A DNA stretch of 64,000 nt from Clostridium acetobutylicum ATCC 824 (GTDB taxonomy: Bacteria > Bacillota > Clostridia > Clostridiales > Clostridiaceae). The stretch is from assembly GCF_000008765.1 (NCBI RefSeq), contig NC_003030.1:902001-966000 (forward strand). Reading direction: 5' to 3'. Below the pieces are notes generated by a model. The model saw only the letters and a program-made list of their open reading frames with translations, did no database searches and was not told the DNA's origin. Shown piece by piece: positions 63,599 through 64,000 of the stretch. The first letter of the stretch is position 1; each line of letters starts with the position of its first letter. A program made the translations under genes and the position numbers.

Positions 63599-64000
63599 TG
63601 AGAACTATATGGTTGGTATTTATTGCGAATTTTAAAAGAGCCTATTCAAATAAGAAAAAGTTCTTTATAAATCTTTTGGTTCCAGTAGCTGCAATAATTT
63701 TAGCTATTGTAGTAAATTATGTAAGTTCACCATCGCTTAATATAGGGGTAAATGAGAAAATAAAATCTAAAGGAGGCGATAGAATAGTAAAAATGCTTAA
63801 GCATACTAGAGGAATAAATGCCAAAGTATGTCATGGTGAACTTATGAAAACTGAAGTTATTTTAGGAAAGTATGATGCTGTGGTTACTATAAAGAGGAAA
63901 TTAGGTAAAAACTCATTTAATAATATGAGTAAGTATTTTGAATTTTATAATGTTAGGGATAAAAAGACAAATGAAGATATGAAAAAACTGATAAAAGCAT
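63598..64000 (+). CDS. ABC-2 type permease, partial at the window end
   Basis: This frame starts with an ATG that overlaps the previous stop (TAATG, 63596-63600). About 134 residues are visible. MRTIWLVFIANFKRAYSNKK is followed by one membrane helix (about 24-43; FINLLVPVAAIILAIVVNYV) and a large extracellular loop. It is the second half of the exporter channel. GGAGG lies 11 bases before the ATG. The rest lies beyond 64000. Confidence 0.85.
   Translation, partial: MRTIWLVFIANFKRAYSNKKKFFINLLVPVAAIILAIVVNYVSSPSLNIGVNEKIKSKGGDRIVKMLKHTRGINAKVCHGELMKTEVILGKYDAVVTIKRKLGKNSFNNMSKYFEFYNVRDKKTNEDMKKLIKA

Noticed and set aside
1-64000. CRISPR array, tRNA, rRNA, insertion sequence, prophage or attachment site
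   Set aside because: I saw no regular spacer repeats, no cloverleaf with a CCA end, no transposase or integrase frames and no flanking direct repeats.

Overview
The window is a 64 kb piece of a low-GC, AT-rich Firmicute chromosome, best explained as a solventogenic or pectinolytic Clostridium. The evidence is strong AGGAGG ribosome binding sites, frequent TTG and GTG starts, T-box control of tyrS, oxygen-sensitive hydrogenase maturation genes, secreted plant-wall enzymes and clostridial protein families. The gene order (fhu, dat, epimerase, phospholipid operon, pectate lyase, hyp, FabH-like, MCP, GGDEF, prs, tandem GH5, fba) matches what I remember of Clostridium acetobutylicum and its close relatives. 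That is recollection, not a search. I see no tRNA or rRNA genes, insertion sequences, phage genes or CRISPR.

Layout. 1-7.6 kb: a Cys-less isochorismatase-like hydrolase, T-box and tyrS, a DUF2262 gene followed in frame by a second ORF, a DEAD-box helicase with a pentapeptide-repeat protein, a DUF6143-like protein and two DUF2382 stress-type proteins. 7.9-11.8 kb: a Fur-type siderophore uptake operon (fhuC-fhuD-fhuB-fhuG). 12-16.1 kb: D-amino acid aminotransferase, Vps62-like protein, sugar-nucleotide epimerase and a GT2 glycosyltransferase. 16.5-25.7 kb: a tightly packed seven-gene lipid operon with a CarS-like CTP transferase, PssA, Psd, a UbiA prenyltransferase, two paralogous rifampin-phosphotransferase-like dikinases and a GNAT-like protein. 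This is the most unusual unit here.

25.8-39.4 kb: a small glycine-rich protein, a PL1 pectate lyase, an MCP with a sigma-28-like promoter, a lipoprotein, a 47-aa small protein, a cold-shock protein, hypCEFD, a PL9 pectate lyase and a zinc phospholipase C-like protein. Both pectate lyases carry similar palindromic operators. 39.8-47.9 kb: a FabH homologue lacking the His/Asn pair, hydrolase plus MCP, a decayed gene, a membrane diguanylate cyclase, prs and a YwqG protein. 48-53.2 kb: a TetR-controlled MacB/FtsX-type ABC system and a thioredoxin-like protein. 53.2-57 kb: tandem secreted GH5 endoglucanases with near-identical promoters, and fba. 57.3-64 kb: a lipoprotein, a VanZ-like gene with a VanR/VanS-like two-component system, and a PadR-controlled ABC-2 exporter. 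The first permease of that exporter is interrupted at an 8-T tract; the second runs off the end.

Together the genes suggest a saprophyte that scavenges iron, degrades pectin and beta-glucans, swims toward solutes, makes hydrogenase, and may build a non-standard phospholipid.
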